Position numbers and translations under genes: made by a program | In this document: piece by piece, positions 8,385 through 17,544 of the stretch | Layout: each line of letters opens with the position of its first letter | Position numbering within the stretch: position 1 is the stretch's first letter | Notes under the pieces: generated by a model | What the model saw: only the letters and a program-made list of their open reading frames with translations | Databases searched by the model: none | Told to the model about the DNA's origin: nothing | Assembly: GCF_003053745.1 (NCBI RefSeq) | Contig: NZ_QAYE01000001.1 | Span: 434,001 to 498,000, forward strand | Length of the DNA: 64,000 nucleotides | DNA from: Sphingomonas faeni | GTDB taxonomy: Bacteria; Pseudomonadota; Alphaproteobacteria; Sphingomonadales; Sphingomonadaceae | Direction of reading: 5' to 3'

Positions 8385-9155
8385 TTACAGTCCGAGCACG
8401 TCGCCCATCCGGTAGCGTCCGGCGGGCTGTCCCGCGAGCCAGATCGCCGCGCGCACCGCACCGCGCGCGAAGATCGAGCGATCGTCGCCGCGATGGTTGA
8501 GTTCGATCCGCTCGCCTTCGCCCGCGAAGATCACGCTGTGGTCGCCGATCACCGATCCGCCGCGCAGTGACGCAAAGCCGATCGTGCCCTCGGTGCGCGC
8601 GCCGACGAGGCCGGCGCGGCTGTCGACGCGGAGTTCGGCTAGCGTGGTGCCGCGGCCCTTGGCGGCGGCGTCGCCGAGCAGCAGCGCGGTCCCCGACGGC
8701 GCGTCGACCTTGTGCTTGTGGTGCATCTCGACGATCTCGACGTCCCAGTCGGACCCGAGACGCGCGGCGGCCTCGCGGACGAGAATGCCGAGCAGCGTGA
8801 CACCGAGCGAGGTGTTGCCGGTCTGCAGGATCGCGATGTCCTTGGCCGCGTCGTCGATCATCGACTGGTGCTGTGGCGACAGGCCGGTCGTACCGATGAC
8901 GATAGCGGTACCAGCGGCACGCGCGGCGGTGAGATGCGCCTCGACCGCGGAGGGCGTCGAGAAGTCGACCAGCACGTCGGCGATCCGGGCGAGCGGGTTC
9001 GGGTCCTCGCGCGCATCGACGCCGCCGGCGAGCGATGCGCCGGCCGCTTCGATCGCCTCGACGATCGCGCGGCCCATGCGTCCTGCGCTACCATAGATGC
9101 CGATCGAGGTCGTCGTGATGGCGGATGAGGCGGGTTGGGGCGCGAGCGTTTGCAT
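8385..9155 (-). CDS. dapB: 4-hydroxy-tetrahydrodipicolinate reductase
   Basis: Cytoplasmic enzyme of the diaminopimelate/lysine pathway, reducing 4-hydroxy-tetrahydrodipicolinate with NAD(P)H. The Rossmann motif GSAGRMG lies near residues 22-28, the substrate-binding loop is [15 protein letters not shown], and the C-terminus has the [15 protein letters not shown] ending of the family. ATG at 9155 gives 256 residues; the frame continues upstream to 9215 but that extension is Arg/Pro-rich and unlike the family. nth follows 4 bases after the stop, so both probably form one transcript. Confidence 0.92.
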   Translation of the reverse strand: MQTLAPQPASSAITTTSIGIYGSAGRMGRAIVEAIEAAGASLAGGVDAREDPNPLARIADVLVDFSTPSAVEAHLTAARAAGTAIVIGTTGLSPQHQSMIDDAAKDIAILQTGNTSLGVTLLGILVREAAARLGSDWDVEIVEMHHKHKVDAPSGTALLLGDAAAKGRGTTLAELRVDSRAGLVGARTEGTIGFASLRGGSVIGDHSVIFAGEGERIELNHRGDDRSIFARGAVRAAIWLAGQPAGRYRMGDVLGL

Positions 9156-9248
9156 GCGCGGCGCTTTGCACCAACCCGGCCTTCGGAAACAGGGGCGAAC
9201 GGCAGGCCGAGGCATTTCTTCGCGGAATTGGCGCTGACGGTTGGCGGC

Positions 9249-10013
9249 TCAAGCTTTTTCGACGAGCGTCCGGACCAGGTCGAGATCGGCGGGCTTGTCG
9301 ACGTCGACCGCGGCGAGGCCGAACGGGCTGGCGATGGCGGCTGCGTCGAGGTCGGCAAGGCGACCGAGATGCGCGATCGCCGCGACCAGCGTCAGGCGAC
9401 CCGACAGATACCGGAGCAGCGTGCCTATCCCGAGCCGGCGCACGATCCGCCACGGCCGCTTGCGGTCCGCCTCGACCTGCGCCCAGAGATCGAGTGCGGC
9501 GACCGAGCGCGGGGTTGCGAAGTAGAACAGGTTGCACCCCGACCACGCCCCGTCGGCAAAGCGCAGATAGGTGCGCCGCGTGCCCGGTGCGGCGGCCTCG
9601 ATGACGTCCTGGCGTGCCAGGAGCGCGCCGACATCGGCCTGTAGAGGGACGTCGGCGAGGAAACGCGTGACCCATTCGGGCTGCAACAGCGCGTGATCGG
9701 CGGTCGTGACCAATAAGGGCGCGCCGAGCGCTTCGATGCCGTCGCGGACGCTGCGGCTGGGACCGGATGCCGCGTCGAGCACGATGAGGCCGAGCGCATT
9801 TGCCGCGGCACGGACTGCGTCGTCGGAGACCGATACGGCGATCGTGCTTGCGCCAGCCTCTCGCAACGCCTGCGTCACGCGCGCCAGCAACGTCTCGCCG
9901 TCGAGCACGATCAACGCCTTGTGCGACACGCCCGCATAGGCCGCGACCGGATCGACGCCGCCGCGCGAGCCGGCGAGGATCAGCGCGTTGAAGCCGCGAC
10001 CATCCGCTCTCAT
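9249..10013 (-). CDS. MobA-like nucleotidyltransferase (lipid head-group locus)
   Basis: A GT-A/MobA-like NTP transferase of about 254 residues. The nucleotide-binding loop is LILAGSRGG near residues 12-20, and an acidic TTADHALL segment stands where the metal-binding Asp is found. It would transfer a nucleotide to a phosphorylated small molecule; the substrate cannot be read from sequence. It is the last of three genes joined by ATGA/GTGA overlaps with a Tam41-like protein and a lipid kinase, which suggests it supplies an activated head group for a membrane lipid rather than acting in molybdopterin synthesis. Start ATG at 10013 overlaps the upstream stop. Confidence 0.7.
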   Translation of the reverse strand: MRADGRGFNALILAGSRGGVDPVAAYAGVSHKALIVLDGETLLARVTQALREAGASTIAVSVSDDAVRAAANALGLIVLDAASGPSRSVRDGIEALGAPLLVTTADHALLQPEWVTRFLADVPLQADVGALLARQDVIEAAAPGTRRTYLRFADGAWSGCNLFYFATPRSVAALDLWAQVEADRKRPWRIVRRLGIGTLLRYLSGRLTLVAAIAHLGRLADLDAAAIASPFGLAAVDVDKPADLDLVRTLVEKA

Positions 10014-10918
10014 ACCGTTTTCGGTCCGGTTTGCGCACGCGCCCGCCAGACTCGCCAGAACACGCCGGGCGCGGCGAGGATCGGATGCTTTTCGCGCCAC
10101 GGGGTCAGCGGCACCGCGACGCCGGTATGCCGCTCGACCTTCCAAACACCGTAGCGGGCGGCCCCTTCGAAGGTGAACGCCGCCCGCACCAATCGCGCGA
10201 CGTTGAGCGGCTTGCCCGCACGACGGCGACGGCCCCACGCACGCAGCAACGCGTTTCGACGCGCTGGCGACAGGTCGGGCTTCAACATGCCGGCTTCGTC
10301 GCGATAGGCGATCCCGTCGGCGGTCCAGGCGAGCGGCAGGAGTTCGGCGTAGCGACCCGGATCGAAGCCGAGGATCTGGCCCTCGCGGCCCTTGCGCTCG
10401 ACGCGGAGTTCGGCGGCGTAGGTCTGGCGGAACAGCGCCCGCCAATAGTCGTCGGCGGTGCCGGTCTGGGGGCCGAGCGCCGCGGCAAAGCGCCCGGCGG
10501 ACTTCGCCGCATCGCCGATCGCCATGGCTACCCGGTTCGCGGTTGCCGGATCGCGAACCCAGACGAGCGCGGAGGGTTGCACGAAACGCGTCCAGATCGT
10601 CGTGTCGAGCGTCTGCGCGGCGGCCGCCTTGGCAAACGTCGCCAGCCGCATCGTCGCGATTTTCGCGCGCAACGTCTCGCCGTGCAGGTCGAACTCGCGA
10701 TAGCTCACGGTCGGCCACAGGCCCCGCTCGAGCGGGCCGGCGGTCAGCACGTAGAAGTCGAGTACGCCCTCGGTCTCGCCGGTGCGCAGGTTGGAGCCGT
10801 AGAACAGTACCGCCGCGGTCTCGGGCGCATCCCCTGCGAGTATCGCCGCGACGTCGCGGACGGCGGCGATGGTCGGGACATGCAACTGGCGGCGGACGAC
10901 GTCGCCGAGCGTGATCAC
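10010..10918 (-). CDS. Tam41-like nucleotidyltransferase (possible CDP-lipid synthase)
   Basis: A 302-residue protein with VLFYGSNLRTGETEGVLDF near residue 35, a G-S-x-D nucleotidyltransferase signature, then a RAKIATMRLATF segment that recalls the KYGV region of mitochondrial Tam41 CDP-diacylglycerol synthase. I cannot prove the family by eye. If correct, it would activate the product of the upstream lipid kinase with CTP. GTG start at 10918 overlaps the kinase stop (GTGA) and the gene's own stop overlaps the next start, so the three proteins are translated together. No membrane segment is obvious; a peripheral membrane enzyme would fit. Confidence 0.5.
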   Translation of the reverse strand: MITLGDVVRRQLHVPTIAAVRDVAAILAGDAPETAAVLFYGSNLRTGETEGVLDFYVLTAGPLERGLWPTVSYREFDLHGETLRAKIATMRLATFAKAAAAQTLDTTIWTRFVQPSALVWVRDPATANRVAMAIGDAAKSAGRFAAALGPQTGTADDYWRALFRQTYAAELRVERKGREGQILGFDPGRYAELLPLAWTADGIAYRDEAGMLKPDLSPARRNALLRAWGRRRRAGKPLNVARLVRAAFTFEGAARYGVWKVERHTGVAVPLTPWREKHPILAAPGVFWRVWRARAQTGPKTV

Positions 10919-12006
10919 GGAACGACGAAACGCAGCGCGCGTGCCTCGCGGATGGTCAGGTCGCCGCCCGGATAGACTTCGCCGTCGAGGATGAAGCCCG
11001 AGTCCATCGACAGATCGAAGCTCGGCGAATCGATCCGGTGATACCCTGCGCGATCGAGCCACGCGGCCGGCGATCCGGCGACGATCAGCGGCGTCGCAGC
11101 GGCGAGCCAGCGCGGTGGAGCGTCGACCAGCAGGGTCTTCAGCCCGGCGCGTGGCACGCCGAAGGGTCTAATCCCGATCGGCATCCGCTTCAGCGTCGAG
11201 GCGAGAAGGATATAGCGCGCGCGATCGCTGTCCGTATTCCTGCCCGCGGCATGAACGCCTTCGTCGCCGCGCGATTCGAAACGGATCCGCATCCGGTTGC
11301 CTGCGCGCCACGAACTGTTCGCGCCCCCGAACAGGGTCTGCAGGATCGCCCAGCACAGTGCGAGACCGACCGCGACGCCGTTGAAGGCACCCGCGCGATG
11401 CGTGCGCTGCGCCAGCGCGGTCGCGTCGACGAACGCGCCCGCGCCCAGCAGGAAGCCGTGCAGACGCGCACCGGTATCCTTGCGGACGACCTCGATCGGG
11501 CTGCGGATCTTGACGTTGCCGCCGCGCGCCGCGGTCAGCGCCTGGTCGAGCGTCCAGTCGTCGGGGATGCCGAGATCCAGTGCGAGCGCGTTGGTCTTGC
11601 CCGACGGCACGATCGCGACGCGGGGGGCTGCACCGGTCCAGACTCGCGCGGCGGCGGTCATCACGTCACGGATCGTGCCGTCGCCACCGTCGATCACCAG
11701 CAACTCGATACCGTGGCGCGCGAAATCGGTCAGCACTTCGGCGAGTTCGGCCTGCGTGCGCGGGGTCACGGCCAGCACGGTCCCGGACAGGAACGGCTTG
11801 GTCGCCTCGACGCTGCTGCGGTTGCGGTGGCTTTTCGGGTTGCAGATGATGCCGGTACGGATCTTCGCCGCCGCGTCGCGCGGGCTCACGCCGTACCGCT
11901 CGGATGCCGACGGATCGAACATGCCTTCGGGCAGCCACGCCGGCGGCGCCGGTGGCGAAAGAGGGTGCCCGCCAAAGGCATGGAAGTTCGAAACAACATC
12001 GGCCAC
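10915..12006 (-). CDS. diacylglycerol/sphingoid-type lipid kinase
   Basis: DAGK catalytic-domain protein of 363 residues. The ATP-binding loop IDGGDGTIRD is intact at about residues 105-115; the second conserved loop reads VPSGKTNALALDLG, with Lys in place of the usual Gly before Thr. A C-terminal DAGK accessory region with LDGEVYPGG follows. The substrate could be diacylglycerol or a sphingoid base/ceramide; sphingomonads carry sphingolipids instead of LPS, and a YegS-like ceramide kinase is known in Caulobacter. It is the first gene of the coupled trio with the Tam41-like and MobA-like proteins. Confidence 0.8.
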   Translation of the reverse strand: MADVVSNFHAFGGHPLSPPAPPAWLPEGMFDPSASERYGVSPRDAAAKIRTGIICNPKSHRNRSSVEATKPFLSGTVLAVTPRTQAELAEVLTDFARHGIELLVIDGGDGTIRDVMTAAARVWTGAAPRVAIVPSGKTNALALDLGIPDDWTLDQALTAARGGNVKIRSPIEVVRKDTGARLHGFLLGAGAFVDATALAQRTHRAGAFNGVAVGLALCWAILQTLFGGANSSWRAGNRMRIRFESRGDEGVHAAGRNTDSDRARYILLASTLKRMPIGIRPFGVPRAGLKTLLVDAPPRWLAAATPLIVAGSPAAWLDRAGYHRIDSPSFDLSMDSGFILDGEVYPGGDLTIREARALRFVVP

Positions 12007-12091
12007 GATATAAGATACCCGTCGCGGTACATAACCGCTACAAATTTGTGTCAGGAAGATTTCCGTTCCGCTGCAACCAGCGGATTTCGGA

Positions 12092-12553
12092 TCACCGGCG
12101 ATACCGCATTTTCATACGCACGACGGTGCCGGATGGGGCCAAGGCCGTGCGCGCCGCATCGAAAGACGGCAGCCCGATCGAGGTCGGCGCATCGTTGGAA
12201 AAGCCGAATCCCTCTTTCGGCGCGAACAGCGTCCGGTTGAAATCATGGTCGCTATTCTCGTCATGATATTGTGCGACCGCATAGTGGCCGGGCTTCAGCC
12301 AGAAGCACGCCCGAGGGCTGCTTGCCGCCACACGCGCCCGCACCAGCTTGCCGCCCTTCGCCAAAAACCGTTTCTTGTCATCGGGATAGACGGTGAACGC
12401 GACCTCGCCGACGGCATTGTGCATCGCCGTCGCCTCGACGATCAGCTTGGCATTGCCGCCGCCTGGCGTACCTTCGCACGCCTCGGCAGCGTGCGCCGAG
12501 ATGGGCATCAGCAGCGCCGCCGCGCTCAGGCTAAGGGAAACCGCAGTCTTCAT
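12092..12553 (-). CDS. secreted DUF2141 protein
   Basis: A 153-residue exported protein. The N-terminal MKTAVSLSLSAAALLMPISAHAAE is a clear Sec signal peptide with cleavage after AHA. The mature part has the DUF2141 pattern: LIVEATAMHNAVGEVAFTVY, a central basic stretch, and HYAVAQYHDENSDHDFN before a C-terminal beta segment. The family is a periplasmic beta-sandwich of unknown function. Two cysteines (CEG near residue 26 and ACFW in the middle) may form a disulfide. Independent promoter likely: the gaps on both sides are about 85 bases and the neighbours are unrelated. Confidence 0.85.
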   Translation of the reverse strand: MKTAVSLSLSAAALLMPISAHAAEACEGTPGGGNAKLIVEATAMHNAVGEVAFTVYPDDKKRFLAKGGKLVRARVAASSPRACFWLKPGHYAVAQYHDENSDHDFNRTLFAPKEGFGFSNDAPTSIGLPSFDAARTALAPSGTVVRMKMRYRR

Positions 12554-12639
12554 ACTACGGCTTAAGCGCGGAAAAGATGGCCGGAGCGCGGCGCACAGAT
12601 GACATTTGCGACGCGAACGGGGCGTTCGTCGTTCGCGCG

Positions 12640-13992
12640 CTACGCTCCGTCGATCGCCTGCGGCCCGGAGGGCGTCCGCGTCATCCGCGCGGCGGCGAAC
12701 CCGAGCAGGATCGCCACTGCGACCGAACCGACCGCGACCGCGGCTGCGACTCCGGTCGAATCATAGGTCGGCATCAGCGCGAACGCGGTGACGAACAGCA
12801 ACAGCACCCCGACCGCGCGAATCGCGAACACCGTGCCGGCGCGGTGCAATGCGGTCATCACCGTGTCGAGGCTGACGGTGGCGAGGTCGAAGCACCCGGC
12901 GGCGGCGAGCCACAACAGCACCGGGTACGCGCCGACGAACGACTTGCCACCGACGACCTTGAGGATCGGTTCACCGACCAGCGCGACGATGGCGAGGATG
13001 ACGAGCGCGGCCGCTGTGCTGGCGAGCATCGTCCGGATCAGGATGCGGCGCAGGCGCGACGGCTCGGCAGTGCGCACCGCGCGGACGATCTCGGGGAAGG
13101 CGGCGCGTGACAGCATCTGCGACAGTTTCGCGAGCGCCTGCGCCAACTGAGTCGCCAGCCGGAACGCACCCGCCGCCGCCGGGCCGATCGACGCGCCGAC
13201 CAGCAGCAGCGGGATCTGCTTGCTCGACAGGCCCAGTGTCGCACTCGCGTTGGTGCTCAGCGAGAAGCGGACGATGCCGGGGTTCTCGTCGCGCACCTGC
13301 CGCCACGGGCCCCGGCCGCTCGCGAGCAGGCGCAAGTCACCGCTTTTCGCGACCATGATCCAGTAGGTCGCGGCGGTGACGATCTCGGCGACCGCCCAGG
13401 CGAGCATGAAGCCACGGATCGTCGGTTCGAAGATCATCGCCGCGCCCGCGCCGACGAAGCGCATGATCGGCGTCATGCTGTCCGCCACCGCCGACAACGA
13501 GAATTTGTCGCGTAGCCGCAGGATGCCCAGCGGGGTGGAGCGGATCGTGATCAGCTGCACCACCGCGAACATCAGCGTGTCGCGCATCAGGTCGGGCGGG
13601 ATGCCGAACCCGTCGCTCCACGCGAACAGGATCGCCACGGTCAGCGCGGCGCCGACCAGCGCGCTGCACATGTCGAGGATCGCCGACAACCGAAGCAGCC
13701 GCGCGAGCCTGGGCGTGTCGCCGTGCTGGATCGGCTCGACGCCGTACTGGACGATGATCTGCCACGTCTGGAAGCCGACGAAGGTGGCAAGCGCCTGCGC
13801 TGCGCCCGAGATCAGCGCGAACCGGCCGAAATCGACCACCCCCAGCGTGCGTGTCGCAAATCCGAGATAGAACAGCGACAGGATCGCCAGCACGCTGCGA
13901 CTGGCGAGCAGCCAGCCGAGGTTGCGCGCCGCCGCCCGGAAAATCCCGGTCGAGCCGGTGGTAACCGGAATGGGCGCGGGGTCCTGAACCAT
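12640..13992 (-). CDS. polysaccharide/lipid flippase, MOP superfamily
   Basis: Integral membrane protein of about 450 residues with roughly 12-14 hydrophobic segments, starting near LLASRSVLAILSLFYLGFATRTLG, the usual opening of oligosaccharide flippases (Wzx/PST type). It would translocate a lipid-linked glycan across the inner membrane. ATG at 13992 (MVQDPAP) is preferred; the frame extends 13 residues upstream in an Arg/Ser-rich run. The asparagine synthase gene starts divergently about 145 bases away, and this pairing with amidotransferase-like genes is common in exopolysaccharide regions. The substrate is unknown. Confidence 0.82.
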   Translation of the reverse strand: MVQDPAPIPVTTGSTGIFRAAARNLGWLLASRSVLAILSLFYLGFATRTLGVVDFGRFALISGAAQALATFVGFQTWQIIVQYGVEPIQHGDTPRLARLLRLSAILDMCSALVGAALTVAILFAWSDGFGIPPDLMRDTLMFAVVQLITIRSTPLGILRLRDKFSLSAVADSMTPIMRFVGAGAAMIFEPTIRGFMLAWAVAEIVTAATYWIMVAKSGDLRLLASGRGPWRQVRDENPGIVRFSLSTNASATLGLSSKQIPLLLVGASIGPAAAGAFRLATQLAQALAKLSQMLSRAAFPEIVRAVRTAEPSRLRRILIRTMLASTAAALVILAIVALVGEPILKVVGGKSFVGAYPVLLWLAAAGCFDLATVSLDTVMTALHRAGTVFAIRAVGVLLLFVTAFALMPTYDSTGVAAAVAVGSVAVAILLGFAAARMTRTPSGPQAIDGA

Positions 13993-14136
13993 CTGCGACC
14001 GGCCCCTAGAGCGCGATGGCGAGGGCGGCAAGATGTCCGGCGGTACTAGGGTGCCCCATAGGTGACAAAGCGGCGGTCGGCTCCTAGACCGCGCGATCGG
14101 GCGGCGGTGCTGCCGTCATGCGAGGGATCGTTCGTC

Positions 14137-16035
14137 ATCTGCGGAATTGCCGGCCTTTACGCACGAGGTGGCGGTGTCGTCTCGCCCCGCCTTATCACCG
14201 CGCAGTGCGATACGATCCTGCACCGCGGGCCCGACGACCAGGGCGTAATGACCGATGGCGATTTCGGCTTCGGGATGCGCCGGCTCAGCATCATCGACAT
14301 CGAGGGCGGGCACCAGCCGTTCCATTCACCCGACCACCGCTATGCGCTCGTCTTCAACGGCGAGATCTACAATTTCCGCGAATTGCGCCGCGAGTTGCAG
14401 GCGCTCGGCCGCGTATTCGAGAGCGCGGGCGATACCGAGGTCATCCTCGCCGGCTACGAACGCTGGGGCGACGACGTCTGGGCAAGGCTCGACGGCATGT
14501 TCGCGGTCGCGGTGTGGGATACGCACGCCCGCCGCCTGACGCTCGCGCGCGACCCGATCGGGATCAAGCCGCTCTACTATACCGACCAGGCCGCCGGGTT
14601 CGCGTTCGGCTCCGAACTGAAGACGCTGACGTTGCTGCCCGGCATGGCGTTCGACGTCGATCGCCGCGCGCTCCACGATTATTTCAGCTTCGGCCATGTC
14701 CGCACCCCGCGCTCGATCTACGCGCAGGTCCGCACGCTGCCGCCGGGCCACGTGATGACCGTCGAGGCGAGCGGTCCGCCGACGATGCGCGCCTATTGGA
14801 CGCCGGCCTATCATCCCTCTGAACCCAGATCCGAGGCGGAGTGGATCGAGCGTTTCCGCGACGAGTGGCTCGACACGATCGGCAAGCAGGTGGTCGCGGA
14901 CGTCGATGTCGGCGCGTTCCTGTCGGGCGGCGTAGACTCGTCGGCGGTGGTCGCGGCGATGGCGCGGGTCTCGGATCGGCCCGTGCGCACCTTCACGATC
15001 GGCTTCCCCGACCCGCGTTTCGACGAATCGCCGCACGCCGAGGCGATCGCGCGGCATCTCGGCTGCCACCACGTCACGCGCACGCTGGAACTGGCGGATG
15101 CGCAGGCGATGCTGCCCGAAGTCCAGCATTGCTATGACGAGCCGTTCGCCGATCCCTCCGCGGTGCCGACCTGGTACGTCAGCCAGATCGCCGCGCAGGA
15201 GGTGAAGGTCGCGCTGTCGGGCGATGGCGGCGACGAACTGTTCTTCGGCTACAAGCGCCACGCGACCGAGCGGCGGATCGGTGCACTACCCGCGCCGTTG
15301 CGTCGCTTGGCGCGTGCGCTGGATGCGGTCCCGACCTTGCCCTCGCGGCATGCAAACGCCGTGTTGCAGCGCTGGCGGAAAACCACCGGCAGCGCCGCAC
15401 TCCCGAACGGCATCGCGCGGTTCTTCGCCAAGACGCAGATCACGAACGAAGCCTTCCGCCGCGAGATATTCTCCGCCGAGTTCATCGCAGAGGAGGAGGG
15501 CGGGATCGCCGCGCTGGTCGCGGAATATTTCCCCAATCCCGGCGCGATCTCGACCGACACGCTCGAACAGTTCGGGTTGGCGGACCTCGCGCTCAACCTG
15601 CCCGGCGCGATGCTGACCAAGGTCGACCGCGCGAGCATGGCGCATTCATTAGAGGTCCGCGTGCCGATGCTGGGGCAGGGCATGGTCGACCTCGCGCTGT
15701 CGATGCCCGCCGACATGAAGCTGCACGGCAAGGTCGGCAAATACGTCATCCGCCAGGCCATCGCGCCGTGGTTGCCGGAAGGGATCCTCGACCGACGGAA
15801 ACAAGGCTTCCAGATGCCGCTGGCCGCATGGTTCGCCGGCGATTTCGGCGCGTATGCGGAGCAACTCTGGCGCGACAGCGGCGTCCGCGAACAAGGCATC
15901 TGGCGCGCCGGCGCGGTCGACAAGGTGTTCGCCGATCACCGCGCGGGCAAGCGCGATCACAGCCGCTTCCTGTACGCGCTGGCAATCTACTGCCTCTGGT
16001 GGATCGGGCGACCCAAGCCTTTGCGCGCCGAGTAA
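14137..16035 (+). CDS. asnB: asparagine synthase, glutamine-hydrolysing; probable AUC start
   Basis: Two-domain amidotransferase. The class II glutaminase domain needs a free N-terminal Cys; here CGIAGLY is coded from 14140. The synthetase domain shows the PP-loop SGGVDSSAV and the SGDGGDELFFGY motif. No ATG, GTG or TTG stands directly before the Cys. The codon there is ATC, and GAGGGA (14122-14127) sits 9 bases upstream as a well-placed ribosome-binding site, so initiation at AUC would give the expected MCGIAG start. In-frame GTG codons at 14107 and 14062 would leave 11 or 26 extra residues before the Cys. The protein resembles the amidotransferase of XrtA/exopolysaccharide loci and lies beside a flippase gene. 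Confidence 0.85.
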   Translation: MCGIAGLYARGGGVVSPRLITAQCDTILHRGPDDQGVMTDGDFGFGMRRLSIIDIEGGHQPFHSPDHRYALVFNGEIYNFRELRRELQALGRVFESAGDTEVILAGYERWGDDVWARLDGMFAVAVWDTHARRLTLARDPIGIKPLYYTDQAAGFAFGSELKTLTLLPGMAFDVDRRALHDYFSFGHVRTPRSIYAQVRTLPPGHVMTVEASGPPTMRAYWTPAYHPSEPRSEAEWIERFRDEWLDTIGKQVVADVDVGAFLSGGVDSSAVVAAMARVSDRPVRTFTIGFPDPRFDESPHAEAIARHLGCHHVTRTLELADAQAMLPEVQHCYDEPFADPSAVPTWYVSQIAAQEVKVALSGDGGDELFFGYKRHATERRIGALPAPLRRLARALDAVPTLPSRHANAVLQRWRKTTGSAALPNGIARFFAKTQITNEAFRREIFSAEFIAEEEGGIAALVAEYFPNPGAISTDTLEQFGLADLALNLPGAMLTKVDRASMAHSLEVRVPMLGQGMVDLALSMPADMKLHGKVGKYVIRQAIAPWLPEGILDRRKQGFQMPLAAWFAGDFGAYAEQLWRDSGVREQGIWRAGAVDKVFADHRAGKRDHSRFLYALAIYCLWWIGRPKPLRAE

Positions 16036-16068
16036 CCTGACCCGCGCGCTACCAAGCTGCCATCCCCC

Positions 16069-16226
16069 TTTCCGTTCGTGCTGAGTAGCGACCGAGTAGC
16101 TTCGTCAGAAGCGTATCGAGGGCGCGTATCGAAGCATAGGTCCCGCGCGCCAACCTGTCCTTCGATACGCCCTCTCGATACGCTGCAAGAGCAGCTACTC
16201 GATGGCTACTCAGGACGAACGGAAGG
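16069..16226. repeat. long imperfect palindrome, family with copy at 51685
   Basis: Two arms of about 68 bases form an imperfect inverted repeat; the outer ends read TCCGTTCGTGCTGAGTAG and its near complement, and the inner part contains GTATCGAAG twice. A second member, shorter and diverged but with the same ends, lies at 51685-51790. No coding capacity. Such elements are common in sphingomonad intergenic DNA and are non-autonomous mobile repeats by appearance. Confidence 0.8.
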
Positions 16227-16268
16227 GAGGGAAGTCGGCGTTAGCGGGTATCCGATTCCGCGAAGCGC

Positions 16269-17393
16269 TCAAGCCAGCCAACTCACCAACACCTCACCCC
16301 TGGCCTTGCGCACCATCGCCTGCACCAGCCTTACCAGATGCACCACCAGCGAGATCGCAGTCCACGCCGCCACCCCGACGATCCCCCAGTCCGGCCGCGT
16401 CACCAGCAGCCCCGCGAACAGGATCACCATGTTCGGATTGCGCCGCGCGGTGATCAGCCGGAACCAGCTGTCGAACCGCTCCCACACATGGATATGCATC
16501 CCGAACCGAACGATGAACGCCCCCTCGATCAGCCGCTGCGCGACATAGCCGAACAGCATCGTCCCGATCACCGCCCAGAACACGCCGTCCTCGAGCGGCC
16601 GGCCGTACGGCGCGCACCCCGCCGCCCAGGCCCACCACCAGAACGGCGGGTGCACCAGGTCGACCCCGTGATCCCACGCATTGCCGAGCTTCGACGACGT
16701 GATCGTGCACCGCGCCAACTTCCCGTCGACGGTATCGAGCACCATGAAGAATAGGCCCGTCGCAAGCCCGGTCCAGAACCAGCCATACCAGAACGCCACC
16801 GTCGCAACGATGCACAACACCGAGCCGAGCGCAGTCACCTGGTTCGGCGTGATCCCCGCGCGCGCGCAAACCCGCGTGATCGCGAGCGCCCATTCCGGCC
16901 ACAGATACTTGGTCAGCAGGTCGGTGACGCCCTTGTACGCGCCGACATAGCTCGCGCGCTCGATCGCCGACACCGCGGCGGGGGTCAGCAGTTCGGCGAA
17001 CGGGCGTTCGCGCTTGCGCAACGCCTCGTTGAAGATGCCTTCCTCGGCCTCGGCGGCGATCACCGTCAGCCCGGTCACCAGCGGCGCCTCGCCGAGCATC
17101 GCCGCGGTCATCCGCGCGCGCTCGTCGGCACCCCGGACATGCGCGAGCACGGGCACGCCGGTGCGAGTCACGACGGTACCCGGCCGCGTCTTCAGATACG
17201 CGATCCACATCGGGTCGAACGCATAGGCGAGGTTGGCGAGGATTACCGGGCCAGTGTCGCCGTCGCCATCGGCGACCAATCCCTGCGCGACGCCGATCCG
17301 CCGGATCCGCTCGGCATTGGTCATGCCCCAGAGCAGCGTGTCGTTCGCCCGGACGGTCCGGAGCGCTGGCGTAGGGGCTGTCGAATCTACCAT
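16269..17393 (-). CDS. CDP-alcohol phosphotransferase with N-terminal extra domain
   Basis: Membrane enzyme of 374 residues. The signature D-x2-D-G-x2-A-R-x8-G-x3-D-x3-D is complete (DTVDGKLAR, then GNAWDHGVD). About 170 residues precede it and look like a degenerate nucleotidyltransferase (LLWGMTNAERIRRIG, DGDGDTGPVILANL), an arrangement recalling bifunctional inositol-phosphate-type synthases. Several membrane helices follow the catalytic motif. It would join a CDP-activated alcohol or lipid to a phosphorylated partner. The two genes upstream on the same strand encode a TagF-like transferase and a nucleotidyltransferase, so the cluster probably builds a phosphodiester-linked surface lipid. 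The exact product is not readable. Confidence 0.8.
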   Translation of the reverse strand: MVDSTAPTPALRTVRANDTLLWGMTNAERIRRIGVAQGLVADGDGDTGPVILANLAYAFDPMWIAYLKTRPGTVVTRTGVPVLAHVRGADERARMTAAMLGEAPLVTGLTVIAAEAEEGIFNEALRKRERPFAELLTPAAVSAIERASYVGAYKGVTDLLTKYLWPEWALAITRVCARAGITPNQVTALGSVLCIVATVAFWYGWFWTGLATGLFFMVLDTVDGKLARCTITSSKLGNAWDHGVDLVHPPFWWWAWAAGCAPYGRPLEDGVFWAVIGTMLFGYVAQRLIEGAFIVRFGMHIHVWERFDSWFRLITARRNPNMVILFAGLLVTRPDWGIVGVAAWTAISLVVHLVRLVQAMVRKARGEVLVSWLA

Positions 17394-17457
17394 GCCGCAC
17401 CCGTTACCCGATCTGGTCGTGAAAGCGAGGGGGGCTCACGGTTGTCGATCGTATCTA

Positions 17458-17535
17458 GTTCCCCCGCGAAGGCGGGGGCCCAGGATCAAGCAGCGCTGCG
17501 GTTGGTACCCTGGGCCCCCGCCTCCGCGGGGGAAC
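17458..17535. repeat. paired palindromic repeat, CCCGCGAAGGCGGG class
   Basis: Two arms in inverted orientation, each itself a hairpin (CCCCCGCGAAGGCGGGGG and CCCCCGCCTCCGCGGGGG), each followed inward by CCAGG, with about 24 bases between. It lies between the TagF-like gene and the CDP-alcohol phosphotransferase gene. No U-tract, so a mobile repeat rather than a plain terminator. Confidence 0.85.
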
Positions 17536-17544
17536 AACTGCTTG

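Noticed and set aside
10010..10918. Classical CdsA-type phosphatidate cytidylyltransferase
   Set aside because: No multiple membrane helices and no CdsA signature; only a soluble nucleotidyltransferase pattern is visible.
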